Below, piece after piece: positions 23,051 through 33,109 of a stretch of 64,000 bases of DNA (the first letter of the stretch is position 1; each line of letters begins with the position of its first letter). The notes under the pieces were generated by a model. The model saw only the letters and a program-made list of their open reading frames with translations, did not search any database and had not been told where the DNA came from. The translations under genes and the position numbers were made by a program. Source of the stretch: an uncultured Bacilli bacterium (GTDB taxonomy: Bacteria; Bacillota_I; Bacilli_A; RF39; UBA660); assembly GCA_934183155.1 (NCBI GenBank), contig CAKPSB010000006.1:27365-91364 (forward strand), written 5' to 3'.

Positions 23051-25639
23051 ATGGAAAATAAACATATTGATGATGAAATTTTAAGTGAATATAGAAAAAT
23101 TAGTTCTTTGACTAATGATAAACTTTTTAATAATTTTAAAAGTAAGGAAGATGGTCTTTCTAATAATGAGGCTAATTATCGCTTAAAAGTTTATGGAAAA
23201 AACGTTATAAAAGATGAAAAAATTAAAAAATGGTATGATTTTTTATTTGATTCTTGTAAGGATCCCTTTATTTATATTTTAACTGTTTTAGCTATTATTG
23301 ACTTGATTTTAGGTGATGTACTTGGTGCCTTAATTATATTTGTTTTAGCTTCAATTAGTATTATTATTAGGCTTGTTCAAGATTATTCAGCTTATAAATT
23401 TGATAGAAAATTAAGAAATAGACTTTTTACTAAAGCTAATGTATTAAGAGATAATAAAAATGTGGAAATTAAAACTTCTAACTTGGTTGTTGGGGATATT
23501 GTGCAATTAAATGCTGGAGCAATTATTCCCGCTGATATAGTTTTACTATCTTCAAATGATTTATTTATTAATCAATCTGTTTTTACTGGTGAGAGTGTAC
23601 CTACTGAGAAAAAATCAGGTGAATGTGATATTAAGTCTTTACTAACGGCGGATAATATTTGCTTAATGAACTGCTGCGTTGTTAGTGGTAGTGCGACTGG
23701 TTTAGTAATTGAAACAGGAAAGAACACTTATATTGGACGAATTTCAAAGGAAATGGGGGAAAAAGCTCCACTTACTAATTTTCAAGTTGGTATGCAGGCA
23801 GTAAGCAAAACTTTAATTACTTATATGGTGGTAATTACTATTGCGGTATTTATTTTAAATTCTTTATTACATCGTGATTTACTTCAAGCGTTGCTTTTTT
23901 CTATATCAGTAGCAGTTGGTATAACTCCGGGTATGCTTCCTATGATTGTTAATGTTAATCTTTCGAAGGGTACTAAGACGCTTGCTAAAAAAAGAACTTT
24001 AGTAAAGCGGATTGAAGCTATTGAAAATTTAGGTGCTATTGATATTCTTTGTACTGATAAAACAGGAACTCTTACTCAAAATCAAATTACCTTACAATAT
24101 TATAGAAATGTAAATGGTAAGGAGGATGAGACAATTTTAAAATATGCTTATCTTAACAGTTTATATTCTACTGGTATTAAAAATATTATTGATAGAGCTA
24201 TTATGAGTTATGCGACTAGTCATGATGTTAAAAACAAGGTATCACACTATAAGAAAATTGACGAGATTCCATTTGATTATAATAGACGTTTGGCTAGTGT
24301 TGTTGTTAAAAATGGGGAAAAGGTAAGAATACTTACTAAAGGAGCTTTAACTGAAGTTTTAAAAAAATGTACTAAAGTTAAATATCAAAATAAAGTTATG
24401 GATATTAATAGTGACTTAATTTATAAAATTAAAGCGGATGTTCAAAAGTTAATATCTGATGGTATGCAAGTAATTGCCCTTGCTGAAAAAGAGGATTATA
24501 GTGGTGTTAATAATTTTAGTGTTAAAGATGAATGTGATTTAATATTTATTGGCTATGTTGCTTTTTTAGACCCTCCTAAAAAAGAAGTTAAAACTGTTTT
24601 AAAAAAATTACTTTCAGTTGGTGTTCATACTAAAATTTTAACTGGGGATAATCCCGAAGCTACTAAAGTAATATGTAAAGAGGCTGGATTAAATATTAAT
24701 GAGGTTTTGATTGGTGAAGATGTTGATAAATTAACTGATAAAGAGCTTGCTAAAAAGGTTGAAATTTCAGATATATTTGCTAGACTTACACCTTTACAAA
24801 AACAAAGAATCGTAGATACTTTAAAAAGAAATGGCCACGTTGTCGGATATATGGGAGATGGGGTTAATGATGCCCCTTCACTAATACAAGCGGATGTTGG
24901 AATTAGTGTTGATTCGGCTACTGATATTGCTAAAGAATCTAGTGATATTATTTTACTTGAAAAAAGTTTAAAAGTTGTCTATGATGGTGTTTTAGAAGGT
25001 AGAAGAGTATATGGTAATATCATGAAGTATATGAAAATGGCTTTATCAGCTTCATTTGGCGATGTGTTTAGTGTCTTTTTGGCTAGTATTTGTTTGCCAT
25101 TTTTACCAATGATTCCGATTCAATTTTTGCTTCAGGATTTACTTTATGACACTTCTCAAATAGCTATTCCTTTTGATAATGTTGATGAAGATTTTTTAAT
25201 TAAACCTCACAAATGGGATACAAGTGATTTAAAAGATTTTATGAATGTTATGGGAATTACTGCTTCAGTTATTGATTTGATTGCTTTTGCAGTATTCTGG
25301 TTCTTGCTTGGATATAATACGGTGGAAAAAACAGTTGCCTTCCAAACAGCTTGGTTTATTGAAGGTGTTATTTCTCAAACAATGATTGTTCATTTTATTA
25401 GAACAGAGAAAATTCCTTTTGTTGAATCAATTGCAAATAAATGGTTACTTCTTTCAACATCACTTTGTATTATTGCTTCAATGATTTTACCTTTGCTACT
25501 AAAGGGTGTTAAAGATTTTCATTTTACAGCTTTACCTTTTGCGTTTTATATGTATGTAATTATTTTAATGATTTTGTATGCTATATTAACAGAATTTGTG
25601 AAACATTATTACATAAAAAAACATCACAGATGGTTATAA
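23051..25639 (+). CDS. mgtA: P-type ATPase, MgtA-like magnesium transporter
   Basis: An 862-residue P-type ATPase close to the P3B (MgtA/MgtB) group that imports Mg2+. The N-terminal cation-ATPase domain is followed by membrane helices (KDPFIYILTVLAIIDLILGDVLGA), the actuator motif TGES at 179-182, the phosphorylation site DKTGTLT starting at D336, TGDNPEAT, and the hinge GDGVNDAPSL. The late membrane block FGDVFSVFLASICLPFLPMIPIQFLLQDLLYD is characteristic of MgtA. AGGGAGCTGATGAT precedes the ATG. No Mg2+-sensing leader is evident in the 130 bases upstream. Other cations cannot be excluded. Confidence 0.88.
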   Translation: MENKHIDDEILSEYRKISSLTNDKLFNNFKSKEDGLSNNEANYRLKVYGKNVIKDEKIKKWYDFLFDSCKDPFIYILTVLAIIDLILGDVLGALIIFVLASISIIIRLVQDYSAYKFDRKLRNRLFTKANVLRDNKNVEIKTSNLVVGDIVQLNAGAIIPADIVLLSSNDLFINQSVFTGESVPTEKKSGECDIKSLLTADNICLMNCCVVSGSATGLVIETGKNTYIGRISKEMGEKAPLTNFQVGMQAVSKTLITYMVVITIAVFILNSLLHRDLLQALLFSISVAVGITPGMLPMIVNVNLSKGTKTLAKKRTLVKRIEAIENLGAIDILCTDKTGTLTQNQITLQYYRNVNGKEDETILKYAYLNSLYSTGIKNIIDRAIMSYATSHDVKNKVSHYKKIDEIPFDYNRRLASVVVKNGEKVRILTKGALTEVLKKCTKVKYQNKVMDINSDLIYKIKADVQKLISDGMQVIALAEKEDYSGVNNFSVKDECDLIFIGYVAFLDPPKKEVKTVLKKLLSVGVHTKILTGDNPEATKVICKEAGLNINEVLIGEDVDKLTDKELAKKVEISDIFARLTPLQKQRIVDTLKRNGHVVGYMGDGVNDAPSLIQADVGISVDSATDIAKESSDIILLEKSLKVVYDGVLEGRRVYGNIMKYMKMALSASFGDVFSVFLASICLPFLPMIPIQFLLQDLLYDTSQIAIPFDNVDEDFLIKPHKWDTSDLKDFMNVMGITASVIDLIAFAVFWFLLGYNTVEKTVAFQTAWFIEGVISQTMIVHFIRTEKIPFVESIANKWLLLSTSLCIIASMILPLLLKGVKDFHFTALPFAFYMYVIILMILYAILTEFVKHYYIKKHHRWL

Positions 25640-25667
25640 GTATAGGCTTTGGCTTATGCTTTTTTTG
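25638..25667 (+). terminator. Terminator of mgtA
   Basis: A 10-bp stem with two G-U pairs (25638-25647 with 25652-25661) is followed by TTTTTTTG. Confidence 0.8.
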
Positions 25668-25832
25668 TTTTTAAATATTTTAATTGTTTTTCCTTATACT
25701 TTTTTTAACTTGCTACTCATATGAATTTTTCAATATTGATGGGCTGATTTTCAATTTAAGTTAACAATTTTTAAATTAGTTTCTTTTTAACTGAAAATAT
25801 AGTATAATACCTATGGAAAAACGGGTGATTTT

Positions 25833-26396
25833 ATGAAGTTAATTGTTGGCTTGGGTAATCCTGGCAAAGAGTATGAAAACACAAGACATAATGCAGGTTT
25901 TAAGTTTATTGATAAATACGCTAAATATAAAAATTTAACTTTTAATAAAGAAAAATTTGGTGGCCTATATACAGAGTTTATGAATAATGGTGAAAAAATT
26001 ATCTTGTTAAAACCGCAAAAATTTATGAATTTATCAGGTGAGGTTGTTTTTGAATTTTATAAATTTTATAAAATCAATGTTAATGATATATTGATTATAT
26101 GTGATGATTTAGATACACCTCTTGGAAAATTAAAATTAAAATACAAAGGTTCTCCAGCTGGTCATAATGGCCTTAAAAATATTGAAAATCATCTTAAAAC
26201 AAATGAATATAAGAGAATTAAAATAGGAATTTCAGAGGTTTCTGGAGATGATAGAATAGATTACGTTATTGGCAAAATGCCTAAAGAGGAACTTAATGTT
26301 TTAGAAAAGGTTACTGATAGATCACCAGAGATACTTGATGATTATTTGAATATGTCATTTGATAATTTAATGAATAAATATAATCAAAGGGGGTAG
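25833..26396 (+). CDS. pth: Peptidyl-tRNA hydrolase
   Basis: A 187-residue Pth that recycles peptidyl-tRNAs released from stalled ribosomes. The signature is complete: LIVGLGNPGKEYENTRHNAGF with the catalytic His in RHNAGF, LKPQKFMNLSGE, CDDLDTPLGKLKLKYKGSPAGHNGLKNI and ghNGlk-type C-terminal features. GGTGATTTT precedes the ATG and a TATAAT lies about 30 bases upstream. It is followed after 5 bases by mfd, the pth-mfd pair typical of Bacillota. Confidence 0.97.
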   Translation: MKLIVGLGNPGKEYENTRHNAGFKFIDKYAKYKNLTFNKEKFGGLYTEFMNNGEKIILLKPQKFMNLSGEVVFEFYKFYKINVNDILIICDDLDTPLGKLKLKYKGSPAGHNGLKNIENHLKTNEYKRIKIGISEVSGDDRIDYVIGKMPKEELNVLEKVTDRSPEILDDYLNMSFDNLMNKYNQRG

Positions 26397-26401
26397 TTAC
26401 T

Positions 26402-29400
26402 TTGAGTTTTTTGGATAATATATTTAAAAAAGATGCTCATGAGATAGTTGGCTTGAATAATGAATTAAAAAGCATATATATTTATAATAAGTTTAAAACT
26501 AAAAATAAATCAATACTTTTAGTTACTTCTAATTTACATGAGGCTGAACAACTATATAGTAGCCTTACTCACCATACTGATAAAGTATGGCTTTTTCCGA
26601 TGGATGATTTTATTACTTCAGTAGCGGTTGCGACTTCTCCAGAATTAAAAGTTACTAGATTAGAAACTTTAAATAATATTATTAATGAAGATAAAGTAAT
26701 TGTTATTACTAATCTTATGGGATATTTAAGATATTTACCTAGTAAGGATTTATTTAAAGAAAGTCATATTACTTTAAAAAAGAAAGAGGTATACAATATT
26801 GACAATATTGTGGAAAAGTTATTTTCTTTGGGTTACAAAAGAGAAGTTACAGTTAATATGACTGGAGAAATTGCGACTAGAGGATTTGTTTTAGATATAT
26901 TTCCAATTAATTGTGATAATCCTGTCCGTATTGAATTTTGGGGAGATGAGATTGATAGTATTAAGTCCTTCAATGTTGATACCCAAATGACTACTGATAA
27001 ATTGGAACAAATAACAATTAATCCTAATACGGAAACTTTATTTAAAAATCATAAATTTGGCGCAGCTCACGATGAGTTAAAAAACGAAGATGGAACTGTT
27101 AATATTGCTGGTTATTTGAATAATCCTCAGATAATTTTTAATAATTATCAAGCTTTATATGCAAATTATGCTTTACTTGTTGATGAGATTACTAATTATA
27201 ATAAGGGAATAGAGAAAAACATAAAATATATGTTTAATCTTGATGAACTATTACCAAGTGATTTAATAGTTTTTGAAGAGTTGGATGAACTATCTTTGAA
27301 TATTAAAGATAGGTTAATATATAAAAAGGTGAATGTTGAGTTTTTTCCAAAGGACTCAAAAGATATAAATAAACGATTAAATGAATATTTAAAACTTAGA
27401 AAAACAGTTATTATTTGTTTATCTACTAGGTACCAAGTTAATCATTTAATAGAATTTTTAGGTAATGATAAGGTAACTTATACGAATGAAGATAACATTT
27501 TTTCTGATAGAATAAATGTTATTGTTAAAAACTTAAATGATGGTTTTCAAACAGAAGAATATGTTGTAATTACTGAGTCTGAACTTTATGGTAAAAAAAG
27601 TGAAAGCAATTATAAAACTAAATTTAAATATGGTACTAGAATAAAAGATATAACTAAATTAAACATTGGTGATTTTGTTGTTCATGGTTCTTATGGTATT
27701 GGTAGATATGTTGGGCTTAAAACTATTGTTAAAAATGGACTAAAAAAAGATTATTTAACGATTGTTTATCGTGATGAAGATAAATTATATATTCCTGTTG
27801 AGAAGATAGATTTAATTACTAAATATTCATCTGGTGATGGAATGCAGCCAAAATTAAGTAAACTTGGAAGTTCTGATTGGCAGAAAACAAAAGCTAGAGC
27901 TAGAAAACATGCGGAAGATATTGCTGAAGATTTACTTAAAGTTTATGCAATTAGAGAATCAAAGAAAGGATTTGCTTTTGATAAGGATGGGAAAGAACAA
28001 ATAGAATTTGAGAAAGAATTTAAGTATACAGAGACAGCTGACCAGCTTAGGGTAACAGAAGAGATAAAAAAAGAGATGGAATCTGATAAGCCGATGGACA
28101 GATTGCTTTGTGGCGATGTTGGCTATGGTAAAACAGAAGTTGCTTTTAGGGCGATATTTAAGGCAATTATTTCTGGCAAACAAGCCGCTATTTTATGTCC
28201 TACAACAATTCTTTCTAATCAACATTATAAAAATGCTTTAGAACGTTTTAAAAATTTTCCTGTGGATATTGCTCTTTTAAACCGATTTGTTTCTAAAAAA
28301 GATATTGGTGAAACTTTAGATAAGCTTAAAAAAGGGCAAATTGATTTATTGATTGGAACTCACAGAATATTAAGCGATGATGTGGAGTTTAAAAATTTGG
28401 GTTTGCTTGTTATTGATGAGGAACAAAGATTTGGGGTAAAACATAAAGAAAAAATTAAAAAATATAAAAATAATATTGATGTTTTAACTTTATCGGCAAC
28501 CCCTATTCCAAGAACATTACAAATGTCAATGGCTGGTATTAGGAGTTTATCTTTGATTGAAACGCCTCCTAAGGATCGATATCCAATTCAGACATATGTT
28601 CTTCCAGAAAATGCTCAAATAATTAAAGATGCTGTTTTAAAAGAATTAGCTAGAGGCGGACAAACTTTTATTTTATATAATAATGTACAAAATATTGAAA
28701 GTAAAAAAGTTGAACTTGAAAGATTAATTCCTACGGCTAAAATTGGGGTGGCTCATGGTCAAATGACTAAGGATAAACTTGAAATGGTCATGCTTGATTT
28801 TATAGATAAAAAATATGATGTGCTTTTATGCACTACTATTATAGAGACTGGTATAGATATTGAATCGGCTAATACTTTAATTATTATTGATGCAGATCAT
28901 TTTGGATTGTCACAACTTTATCAAATTAGGGGACGTATTGGTAGAAGTAATAAAATTGCATATTGCTTTTTGATGTATGATAATAAGAAAATATTATCGG
29001 AAATAGCTACTAAGAGGTTAAAAGTTATTAAAGATTTTACAGAACTTGGTAGTGGATTTGCAATTGCAATGCGTGATTTATCAATAAGAGGAGCTGGAGA
29101 TTTACTTGGTAGTGAACAAGCTGGATTTATTGATAGTATTGGTGTTGAATTGTTTATGCAGATGGTTAATGAAGAAATTAACAAGCTACAAGGTAAAGAA
29201 ATTATACCGGAAGATACTAATAATAAATTACCTCTTATCGATGTTGAAACTTCTATTGATGACAATTATGTTAGTGATGAAGAGTTAAAAATTGAAATAC
29301 ACAAGAAAATTGCTTCTATTTCTTCCTATGAATCTTTGAAAAACGTTAAAAATGAACTTGAAGATAGGTTTGGAAAGTTATCTGATGATTTAATTATTTA

Positions 29401-29689
29401 TATGCATGAAGAATTATTTGAAAGAATGGCTGATAAGATTAATATTAGAAAAATTAAACAAACTAAAAATTCAGTTGAAATTATGCTTGATAAATCATTA
29501 ACTAATAGTTTAGATGGAGAAAAATTATTTTATGAAGTTTCTATGTTATCACGAATGTTTAGATTTAGTATGAATTCTGGCAATTTGACAATTACTTTAG
29601 ATACTGTTAAGCTAGATAAACATTTTATTTATTATTTGCTTGATTTACTTAAGATTATTGATAAATGTAGAAAGAAGGAGATAAAGTGA
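26402..29689 (+). CDS. mfd: Transcription-repair coupling factor
   Basis: A 1095-residue Mfd, slightly shorter than the B. subtilis protein. It removes RNA polymerase stalled at lesions and recruits UvrA. In order it has the UvrB-like N-terminal module, the RNA-polymerase-interacting domain (IGDFVVHGSYGIGRYVGLKTI), and the RecG-like translocase with Walker A CGDVGYGKTE, the DEEQ motif (LLVIDEEQRFG), TLSATPIPRTL and the late QIRGRIGRS. The C-terminal TRCF domain closes it. The start is TTG at 26402-26404; AGGGGG precedes it and no ATG is closer. It ends with TGA overlapping the next GTG. Confidence 0.97.
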   Translation: MSFLDNIFKKDAHEIVGLNNELKSIYIYNKFKTKNKSILLVTSNLHEAEQLYSSLTHHTDKVWLFPMDDFITSVAVATSPELKVTRLETLNNIINEDKVIVITNLMGYLRYLPSKDLFKESHITLKKKEVYNIDNIVEKLFSLGYKREVTVNMTGEIATRGFVLDIFPINCDNPVRIEFWGDEIDSIKSFNVDTQMTTDKLEQITINPNTETLFKNHKFGAAHDELKNEDGTVNIAGYLNNPQIIFNNYQALYANYALLVDEITNYNKGIEKNIKYMFNLDELLPSDLIVFEELDELSLNIKDRLIYKKVNVEFFPKDSKDINKRLNEYLKLRKTVIICLSTRYQVNHLIEFLGNDKVTYTNEDNIFSDRINVIVKNLNDGFQTEEYVVITESELYGKKSESNYKTKFKYGTRIKDITKLNIGDFVVHGSYGIGRYVGLKTIVKNGLKKDYLTIVYRDEDKLYIPVEKIDLITKYSSGDGMQPKLSKLGSSDWQKTKARARKHAEDIAEDLLKVYAIRESKKGFAFDKDGKEQIEFEKEFKYTETADQLRVTEEIKKEMESDKPMDRLLCGDVGYGKTEVAFRAIFKAIISGKQAAILCPTTILSNQHYKNALERFKNFPVDIALLNRFVSKKDIGETLDKLKKGQIDLLIGTHRILSDDVEFKNLGLLVIDEEQRFGVKHKEKIKKYKNNIDVLTLSATPIPRTLQMSMAGIRSLSLIETPPKDRYPIQTYVLPENAQIIKDAVLKELARGGQTFILYNNVQNIESKKVELERLIPTAKIGVAHGQMTKDKLEMVMLDFIDKKYDVLLCTTIIETGIDIESANTLIIIDADHFGLSQLYQIRGRIGRSNKIAYCFLMYDNKKILSEIATKRLKVIKDFTELGSGFAIAMRDLSIRGAGDLLGSEQAGFIDSIGVELFMQMVNEEINKLQGKEIIPEDTNNKLPLIDVETSIDDNYVSDEELKIEIHKKIASISSYESLKNVKNELEDRFGKLSDDLIIYMHEELFERMADKINIRKIKQTKNSVEIMLDKSLTNSLDGEKLFYEVSMLSRMFRFSMNSGNLTITLDTVKLDKHFIYYLLDLLKIIDKCRKKEIK

Positions 29690-29982
29690 CTTTTCCTAAA
29701 TATAGTAAAGAAAATGAAATCGATTTAAATAAGGTTATAAAAGTTAAATATAAAAACTGTCAGCCTTATAAAAAAATGAAATTATTTACGAATGATATTA
29801 AATTGGCTTTAATTTCTTCTTCTTCATTTTTATTACTTTCTCAAGTTCAACCTGAATTTGCTACTACTTATTATGTAATTGCTGGCAGTCTTCTTATTTA
29901 TTCTTTTGCCAATCTTTATTCACATAAGGCAAACAACAATAAGATTAAAAAAATAAATAAAAAAAAATTCACTATTAAATGA
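29686..29982 (+). CDS. Hypothetical membrane protein
   Basis: A 98-residue protein I do not recognise. A charged N-terminal half is followed by two membrane segments (about 42-56 and 62-78) and a very basic tail. It starts with GTG overlapping the mfd stop (GTGA), with GAAGGAG upstream, so it is translationally coupled to mfd. Nothing in it hints at repair; it may simply share the transcript. Confidence 0.6.
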   Translation: MTFPKYSKENEIDLNKVIKVKYKNCQPYKKMKLFTNDIKLALISSSSFLLLSQVQPEFATTYYVIAGSLLIYSFANLYSHKANNNKIKKINKKKFTIK

Positions 29983-30008
29983 GGATTAATAAATATATTT
30001 GAAAATAG

Positions 30009-30040
30009 ATAAAGGAACTGTTTTTTGGCAGTTCCTTTTA
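30009..30040. terminator. Terminator between the convergent mfd operon and addA
   Basis: A 10-bp stem pairs AAAGGAACTG (30011-30020) with CAGTTCCTTT (30029-30038). It overlaps the addA stop. T tails are modest on both sides. Confidence 0.75.
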
Positions 30041-33000
30041 TATTTTGGTAAATTTTTCATCTAATATTGAATATAAATATATTTTTGTTTCTTTATTTGT
30101 TATATTTTCTATATACTTTTTATAGCCTTGTAGTTGTTTTAAATATTCTTTGTCTTCGGTATGTTTAAGTTTATAATCAACTATTATATTTTCTTTTTCT
30201 TTTATTAAAAGCAAATCTATTATTCCGTGATATTCTTTTTCGTCAGTATAAATAAACTCATATTCTTTATATATTTCAAGGGCGTTTTTTAAAATGCCGC
30301 TATTTATAAATGCCATTACTTTTTCTTTTTCAAAGTTGTTTAATGAGGATACGTTTGGATTAGAAAAATCTATGTTTTCAAATATACTGTGCATTCTAAG
30401 ACCCAATTCAATATTTGCTTTTTCTTCTTTGGTATATAGCTTATGAGTTACTTTAGAGAAATGTGATTTATTTATTATCTGTTTTTCAATATTGATTTCC
30501 TTAACATCTAATTTTTTATTTGTTTTAGAAATATAGTTGCTTGTTTTTGATAAATTGTAATTTTTTGTTAAATCTATTTTAGTTAAATCTATTTTTACTA
30601 TATATTTTTCAAGTGATTTATAAATTGAATTTAAAATATCTTGAAATGATTTGTATTTCAATCTAGTATAGTTTAATACTATACCTTCCTGTTTTTCTGT
30701 TAATTCCTCTTGCATGTTTGTTATTAAAATCATTTTTTCTCTGGCTCTTGTTAAAGCAACATAAAAAAGTCTTATTCTTTCAGATATTTCTTCTTGCATA
30801 TAATTATTTTTTAATAAGGTTTTTAAAATTGTTGTTTTTGGTGTTTCCTCAAAATATGGTGAAATTATTCCATACTTTTCTGAAAAATAAAATAGGCTTT
30901 TTAAATCTGCATCATTAAAATTTTTAGATAGACCACTAAAATAGCATATTGGAAATTCTAGCCCTTTTGAAGCATGAATTGTCATTATTTTAACTGAATT
31001 AGATTCTTCTTTATTTAAGGATAATTTTATATCAAGACCTGTTTCTAATACTTCTGATAGATAGTTATAAAAATCAATTGGTTGATAGGCTAATTTATCA
31101 CAGTCTTTAGCTATTTTTAATAGTGAATCTATAACGGTTGTTCGTTGATTAATATTTCCTACTTTAAGCATTTTCATATATATATCAAATGTATCAATTA
31201 TTTCGTATAATAACATCTCATTGGTTTTTGTTTTTATATTTTCTTTTAATTTGTTGCATTTTTGACAGATAATATTATCTTCAAAATTACCATTTATTAT
31301 TTCAAATATTTCATTATCCTTTATTTCAAACAAATAACTTCTTGCTAAGGATACAAATGAATATTTGAATTTTTCGTCTTTTTTGTTAGATAAAATTAAG
31401 TTATATATATGTTTAAATAAAATGATTTCATCTGAATTGTTAATGGCTTTATCTCGATATATGGTTATAGGGATGTTTAAGTATTCAAATATTTTTTTAT
31501 ATAGTTCAAAAGATGTAGAACGGTCTATTAGTATAGCTATATCTTTATAATTAAGTTTATTTTTATTTCCTGTTTCTTTATCCATTATTTCATAATTATT
31601 TATTTTCTTTTTTATGTCACTAGCGATAGTAAATATTTCTATTTCCTCTTTTGAAAATTGGCTTCCTTTAGCCACTTCATAATTTAATATTTCCATGTTA
31701 TAATTTTCTTTGTTTATTTTATTATATGAAGTATTACCAAATATCATTTGATGAGATGTCTGATAATCAGCACCACCTATATCAAAGTCCATTATTTGAT
31801 TAAACATTTTATTTATATTATCTAAGACTTCATTTCTTGAACGGAAATTTTTATTTAAATCTATTTTTATACCGCCTATATTTTTTGAGTAATTTTCGTA
31901 TTTATTTTTAAAAAGTAGGGGATTTGTGTGTCTAAAACGATATATTGATTGCTTTATATCGCCGACCATATATATGTTGTTTTTTTCAATATATGATATA
32001 AATTTTTCTTGAATATCATTTGTATCTTGATATTCATCAATAAGAATTTCAGAATATTTTTCCTTTAAACTATTTGCTATTGATTTGTTTTCTTTTAATA
32101 AATTTATGGCCATTCGTGATATATCAGTAAATTCAAAAGTATTTTTTTCATTTTTGAATTTTAATACTTCTTCATCTAATTTTAAAATTATTTTAACTAT
32201 TATATCAACATAATCTTTTGTTTGGTATAAGCTTTTTTTTATGCTTTCTTCATCTTGATAGCAAAAAAGTTTTTGAAGTTCTTTGATGGTAGAAGTTAAT
32301 TGTTTTTTTATTTGTTTGGCTTCTTCCTCACTATTTTTTGGTAAACTTGGAAGACGATCGGGAAAATTGATTTTTATATCATCATATTTTTCAGATGTTA
32401 GTATCATATTTAGCGAGGTGGTTAATTTATTTATATAGTTTTCTTCAGTATAAAAACTTAGTGAGTGTATTAGTTCTTTAATTTCATGTTTTTTTTCGTT
32501 TATAAGTTTGTAATATTCTTCTAAATAATAATTTATTTTTTCAACACTATAATACTGATTAAGGTAGTTTTCTAAAAACTCTTTTTTATTATATAAATTA
32601 TCTAATGAACTGTTTAGATGCATTATATTATTCTTAATTGTTTGATCATCTTTTAAGGTGAATTTTTCAATAAGATTTAAAAAATCTTTGTTTTCTTCTT
32701 GATAATATTTATCAAATATTTTATCTAAAATATGTTTTTTTTGTAATTTTATAATGCTTTCGCTGACGATGGAAATATCAGGTGATATGTTCAGCAAATG
32801 ACTATATTTTTTTACTAATGAAAGGGCGTAAGCGTCAAATGTTGTTATATCTGCTATATCAACTTTAGGCAATTCACTTTGTAAATTTTCTTTTATTATT
32901 TTATTTTTTATACGTTGTTTCATTTCAGCAGCGGCGGCATTTGTAAAGGTTAAGATGAGTAGGGTATCTAATGATATTCCTTGTTTTAATTTAGTTATTA

Positions 33001-33109
33001 CACGCTCTGATAAAACAGCTGTTTTTCCTGACCCAGCTCCTGCTGAAACGATGATATTTTGACCTGTCTTATTGATAGCTTCTGTTTGTTCTTTAGTCCA
33101 ATTTGGCAT
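30038..33109 (-). CDS. addA: Helicase-nuclease subunit AddA (RexA)
   Basis: A 1023-residue UvrD-family helicase fused to a RecB-type nuclease; with AddB it processes double-strand breaks for RecA loading. Walker A VSAGAGSGKT is at 21-30, Walker B is ILIDEYQDTND, motif III/IV is GDIKQSIYRFRHTNP, and motif V/VI includes MTIHASKGLEFPI and LFYVALTRAREKM. The C-terminal nuclease has GIIDLLLIKEKENIIVDYKLK and QLQGYKKYIE. I chose the ATG at 33107-33109 since GGAGG lies 8 bases upstream. It overlaps addB by 17 bases. It is about 200 residues shorter than B. subtilis AddA. Confidence 0.94.
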   Translation of the reverse strand: MPNWTKEQTEAINKTGQNIIVSAGAGSGKTAVLSERVITKLKQGISLDTLLILTFTNAAAAEMKQRIKNKIIKENLQSELPKVDIADITTFDAYALSLVKKYSHLLNISPDISIVSESIIKLQKKHILDKIFDKYYQEENKDFLNLIEKFTLKDDQTIKNNIMHLNSSLDNLYNKKEFLENYLNQYYSVEKINYYLEEYYKLINEKKHEIKELIHSLSFYTEENYINKLTTSLNMILTSEKYDDIKINFPDRLPSLPKNSEEEAKQIKKQLTSTIKELQKLFCYQDEESIKKSLYQTKDYVDIIVKIILKLDEEVLKFKNEKNTFEFTDISRMAINLLKENKSIANSLKEKYSEILIDEYQDTNDIQEKFISYIEKNNIYMVGDIKQSIYRFRHTNPLLFKNKYENYSKNIGGIKIDLNKNFRSRNEVLDNINKMFNQIMDFDIGGADYQTSHQMIFGNTSYNKINKENYNMEILNYEVAKGSQFSKEEIEIFTIASDIKKKINNYEIMDKETGNKNKLNYKDIAILIDRSTSFELYKKIFEYLNIPITIYRDKAINNSDEIILFKHIYNLILSNKKDEKFKYSFVSLARSYLFEIKDNEIFEIINGNFEDNIICQKCNKLKENIKTKTNEMLLYEIIDTFDIYMKMLKVGNINQRTTVIDSLLKIAKDCDKLAYQPIDFYNYLSEVLETGLDIKLSLNKEESNSVKIMTIHASKGLEFPICYFSGLSKNFNDADLKSLFYFSEKYGIISPYFEETPKTTILKTLLKNNYMQEEISERIRLFYVALTRAREKMILITNMQEELTEKQEGIVLNYTRLKYKSFQDILNSIYKSLEKYIVKIDLTKIDLTKNYNLSKTSNYISKTNKKLDVKEINIEKQIINKSHFSKVTHKLYTKEEKANIELGLRMHSIFENIDFSNPNVSSLNNFEKEKVMAFINSGILKNALEIYKEYEFIYTDEKEYHGIIDLLLIKEKENIIVDYKLKHTEDKEYLKQLQGYKKYIENITNKETKIYLYSILDEKFTKI